A stretch of 7,598 nt of DNA from NCBI GenBank assembly GCA_003070825.1, contig QBLP01000078.1, positions 1-7,598 of the forward strand, in the 5' to 3' direction. Below, in pieces: positions 6,379 through 7,598 of the stretch; position 1 is the stretch's first letter, and every line of letters starts with the position of its first letter. The position numbers were made by a program, and so were the translations under genes. Under the pieces are notes generated by a model. That model was not told where the DNA came from and ran no database searches. It was given only the letters and a program-made list of their open reading frames with translations. The DNA is from Halanaerobium sp. (GTDB lineage: Bacteria; Bacillota; Halanaerobiia; Halanaerobiales; Halanaerobiaceae).

Positions 6379-6409
6379 AGCAATCCCATCCACAATGGAT
6401 GGGACTGCT
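6379..6409 (-). promoter_or_regulatory. Intercistronic stem-loop between xylF and xylG
   Basis: On the minus-strand RNA, AGCAGUCCCAUCCA and UGGAUGGGAUUGCU form a continuous 14-base-pair stem (one G-U wobble) closed by a three-base UUG loop. On the plus strand the same position would be an A-C mismatch, so the fold suits the operon transcript. It lies 28 bases after the xylF stop and about 20 bases before the xylG ribosome-binding site. There is no proper U-tract after it, so full termination is unlikely. A role in protecting the xylF 3' end, or in partial attenuation so that binding protein exceeds the transporter, is the usual reading and is inferred here. Confidence 0.8.
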
Positions 6410-6436
6410 ATATTATCTGTTCTTATAGTCTTATAT

Positions 6437-7534
6437 TTACTCTTCTTTGAAAATTTCTGTTGCCTCATGATATCCATCTGCAACTACAGTATCCATAATA
6501 TTGTCTTTATTAACAACTACAATTTCTGTGATTACAGTTGGCACTTCAATCTGTCCATTATCAACATAACGGTCAATTTTTACAATTTCGTCGATTGGCT
6601 TATCTGGATTCTTTGCTAATGTAACTGCAACTTCTGCAGCTTTGTATGCTAAAGGTTTGATCTTTTTAAAGATTTCAACAGTCTGCTTACCCTGAGCAAT
6701 ATATCTGATATTTAATAAATCAGCATCAGAACCAGCAACAAATACCTTATCTGTGTCTGCCATACCCTGTGCTTCTAGAGCTCTTACAGCACCGGAAGCA
6801 AGACCACTATTATTTGCTACAACAGCGTCAATGTTATTGTCGTACTTTGTTAGAGCATTTTCAGTTGTAGCCATTGCCAGATTAGGAGACCAACCTTCGT
6901 GGCTCTGGTCAACTACTAAGTTAAGACCTTCATATTTTGCAACTGTATCTAAAACACCCTGAGAAAACGCATTAGCATTGGAGTCACCAGGCTGACCTCT
7001 TAATAATACTACATTACCCTTAACTTCACCACGGTTTTCTTTAAACCACTTAACCATTGCTTGACCCTGTAATTCACCAACAGCCCAGCTGTTCTGAGTT
7101 AAGAAGACATCAACTTTACTGTTCATAATTAAAGAGTCATAGTTTACTACTGCAACCCCGGAGTCATGTGCCATTTTAACCATGTTGCTGGCTGTACCTG
7201 TATTAACAGGCTGTAATACTATAACATCAGCACCCTGTGTTAACATATTTTCAAACTTAGAAAGCTGTATGTTCTCATCGTTATTTGCTGAATCAAAAAT
7301 AACCTCATCAGCACCTAATTCTTCTGCTTTTTCTATAAAAGCATCTCTATCTTTAATATATCTTTCTTCCTGCATTGTCTTCAGCAGAAAACCAACTTTG
7401 ATTAGACCGTCATCTTCTTTTTGATTACCGCCAAGAAGATTATCCAGCCAACCGCCACCGTCCTGAGCAAAAGCCGCCATTGAGATCGAGGAAACGAGTA
7501 AAACAACTACCAACAAAATACTTAATTTTTTCAT
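6437..7534 (-). CDS. xylF: Periplasmic monosaccharide-binding protein (D-xylose type)
   Basis: This is the sugar-capturing subunit of the importer, a type I periplasmic binding protein (Peripla_BP_4) of 365 residues. A signal peptide (1-23, ending SMAAFA) has no lipobox Cys, so the mature protein should be free in a periplasm. A Gly/Asp-rich linker (24-43) precedes the first domain. The sequence tracks E. coli XylF closely: ERYIKDRDAF (57-66), SANNDENIQLSKFENML (82-98), GDSNANAFSQG (183-193), EGWSPNLAM (213-221), ANNSGLASGA (240-249), AGSDADLLNI (267-276) and YHEATE near the end. Pocket positions R58, D133, N187, W215, N242, D270 and K290 appear kept, but the Arg following the Asp in XylF ('YDRMI') is Ser134 here (YDSLI), so the preferred sugar may not be xylose. 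The start is supported by GGGGG at 7541-7545. It is the first visible gene of the operon. Confidence 0.9.
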   Translation of the reverse strand: MKKLSILLVVVLLVSSISMAAFAQDGGGWLDNLLGGNQKEDDGLIKVGFLLKTMQEERYIKDRDAFIEKAEELGADEVIFDSANNDENIQLSKFENMLTQGADVIVLQPVNTGTASNMVKMAHDSGVAVVNYDSLIMNSKVDVFLTQNSWAVGELQGQAMVKWFKENRGEVKGNVVLLRGQPGDSNANAFSQGVLDTVAKYEGLNLVVDQSHEGWSPNLAMATTENALTKYDNNIDAVVANNSGLASGAVRALEAQGMADTDKVFVAGSDADLLNIRYIAQGKQTVEIFKKIKPLAYKAAEVAVTLAKNPDKPIDEIVKIDRYVDNGQIEVPTVITEIVVVNKDNIMDTVVADGYHEATEIFKEE

Positions 7535-7598
7535 TATTTACCCCCTAATAGTTTTCTCAATGTGAACCATTATTAACTTATAATCACTTATAATCCTC
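7535..7598 (-). promoter_or_regulatory. xylF upstream region with tandem 10-base repeat
   Basis: Only 64 bases upstream of xylF are present. They contain ACTTATAATC twice in direct tandem (7576-7585 and 7586-7595), read on the coding strand as GATTATAAGT twice. Each copy contains a TATAAG hexamer that could act as a -10 element, or the pair could be a regulator site. Any -35 lies at or beyond the window edge, so a promoter cannot be assigned. No XylR operator or catabolite-repression (cre) site matching consensus was seen. Confidence 0.4.

Noticed and set aside
7551..7575. Possible catabolite-repression (cre) site around TGTGAACCATTATT upstream of xylF.
   Set aside because: The central CG and flanking symmetry of the cre consensus are missing.

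Overview
The window looks like one AT-rich contig end from an anaerobic, motile, low-GC Firmicute, most likely a diderm lineage such as Halanaerobiales. The evidence for this is indirect. The FliW/CsrA pair and the DUF6470-like gene are of the Bacillus/Clostridium type. The sugar-binding protein has a cleavable signal peptide without a lipobox cysteine, which suits a cell with a periplasm. Ribosome-binding sites are strong GGAGG types. Genus assignment is inference. Bases 1-19 are not genomic: they match the Nextera transposase mosaic-end adapter exactly.

Layout. (1) 20-1172, minus strand: a late flagellar operon reading DUF6470-like protein, fliW, csrA, then fliS, which is cut off by the contig start. 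A very good sigma-28 (SigD/FliA-type) promoter lies at 1198-1224 just upstream of the first gene. (2) 1373-2143, plus strand: a secreted glutaminyl-peptide cyclotransferase, divergent from the flagellar operon. (3) 2195-3568, minus strand: a single-pass membrane protein with TPR repeats on both sides of its membrane segment. It converges on the cyclotransferase, and a hairpin between the two stops can terminate both. (4) 3700-7534, minus strand: a three-gene sugar ABC importer, xylF-xylG-xylH type (binding protein, double ATPase, permease). It has a strong stem-loop between xylF and xylG and an intrinsic terminator after xylH.

How the genes work together. FliW and CsrA are the post-transcriptional switch that matches flagellin synthesis to export, and FliS is the flagellin export chaperone, so the left operon forms one regulatory unit for filament assembly. 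The right operon takes up a monosaccharide, best matched to D-xylose. The cyclotransferase and the TPR protein are independent single genes between the two operons. No mobile element, CRISPR array, phage gene, tRNA or rRNA was seen, and no gap without a gene exceeds about 200 bases. I see no clearly new system. The points most worth a second look are the shortened DUF6470-like protein, the two-sided TPR protein, the xylF-xylG stem-loop, and an Arg-to-Ser change in the sugar pocket of the binding protein.
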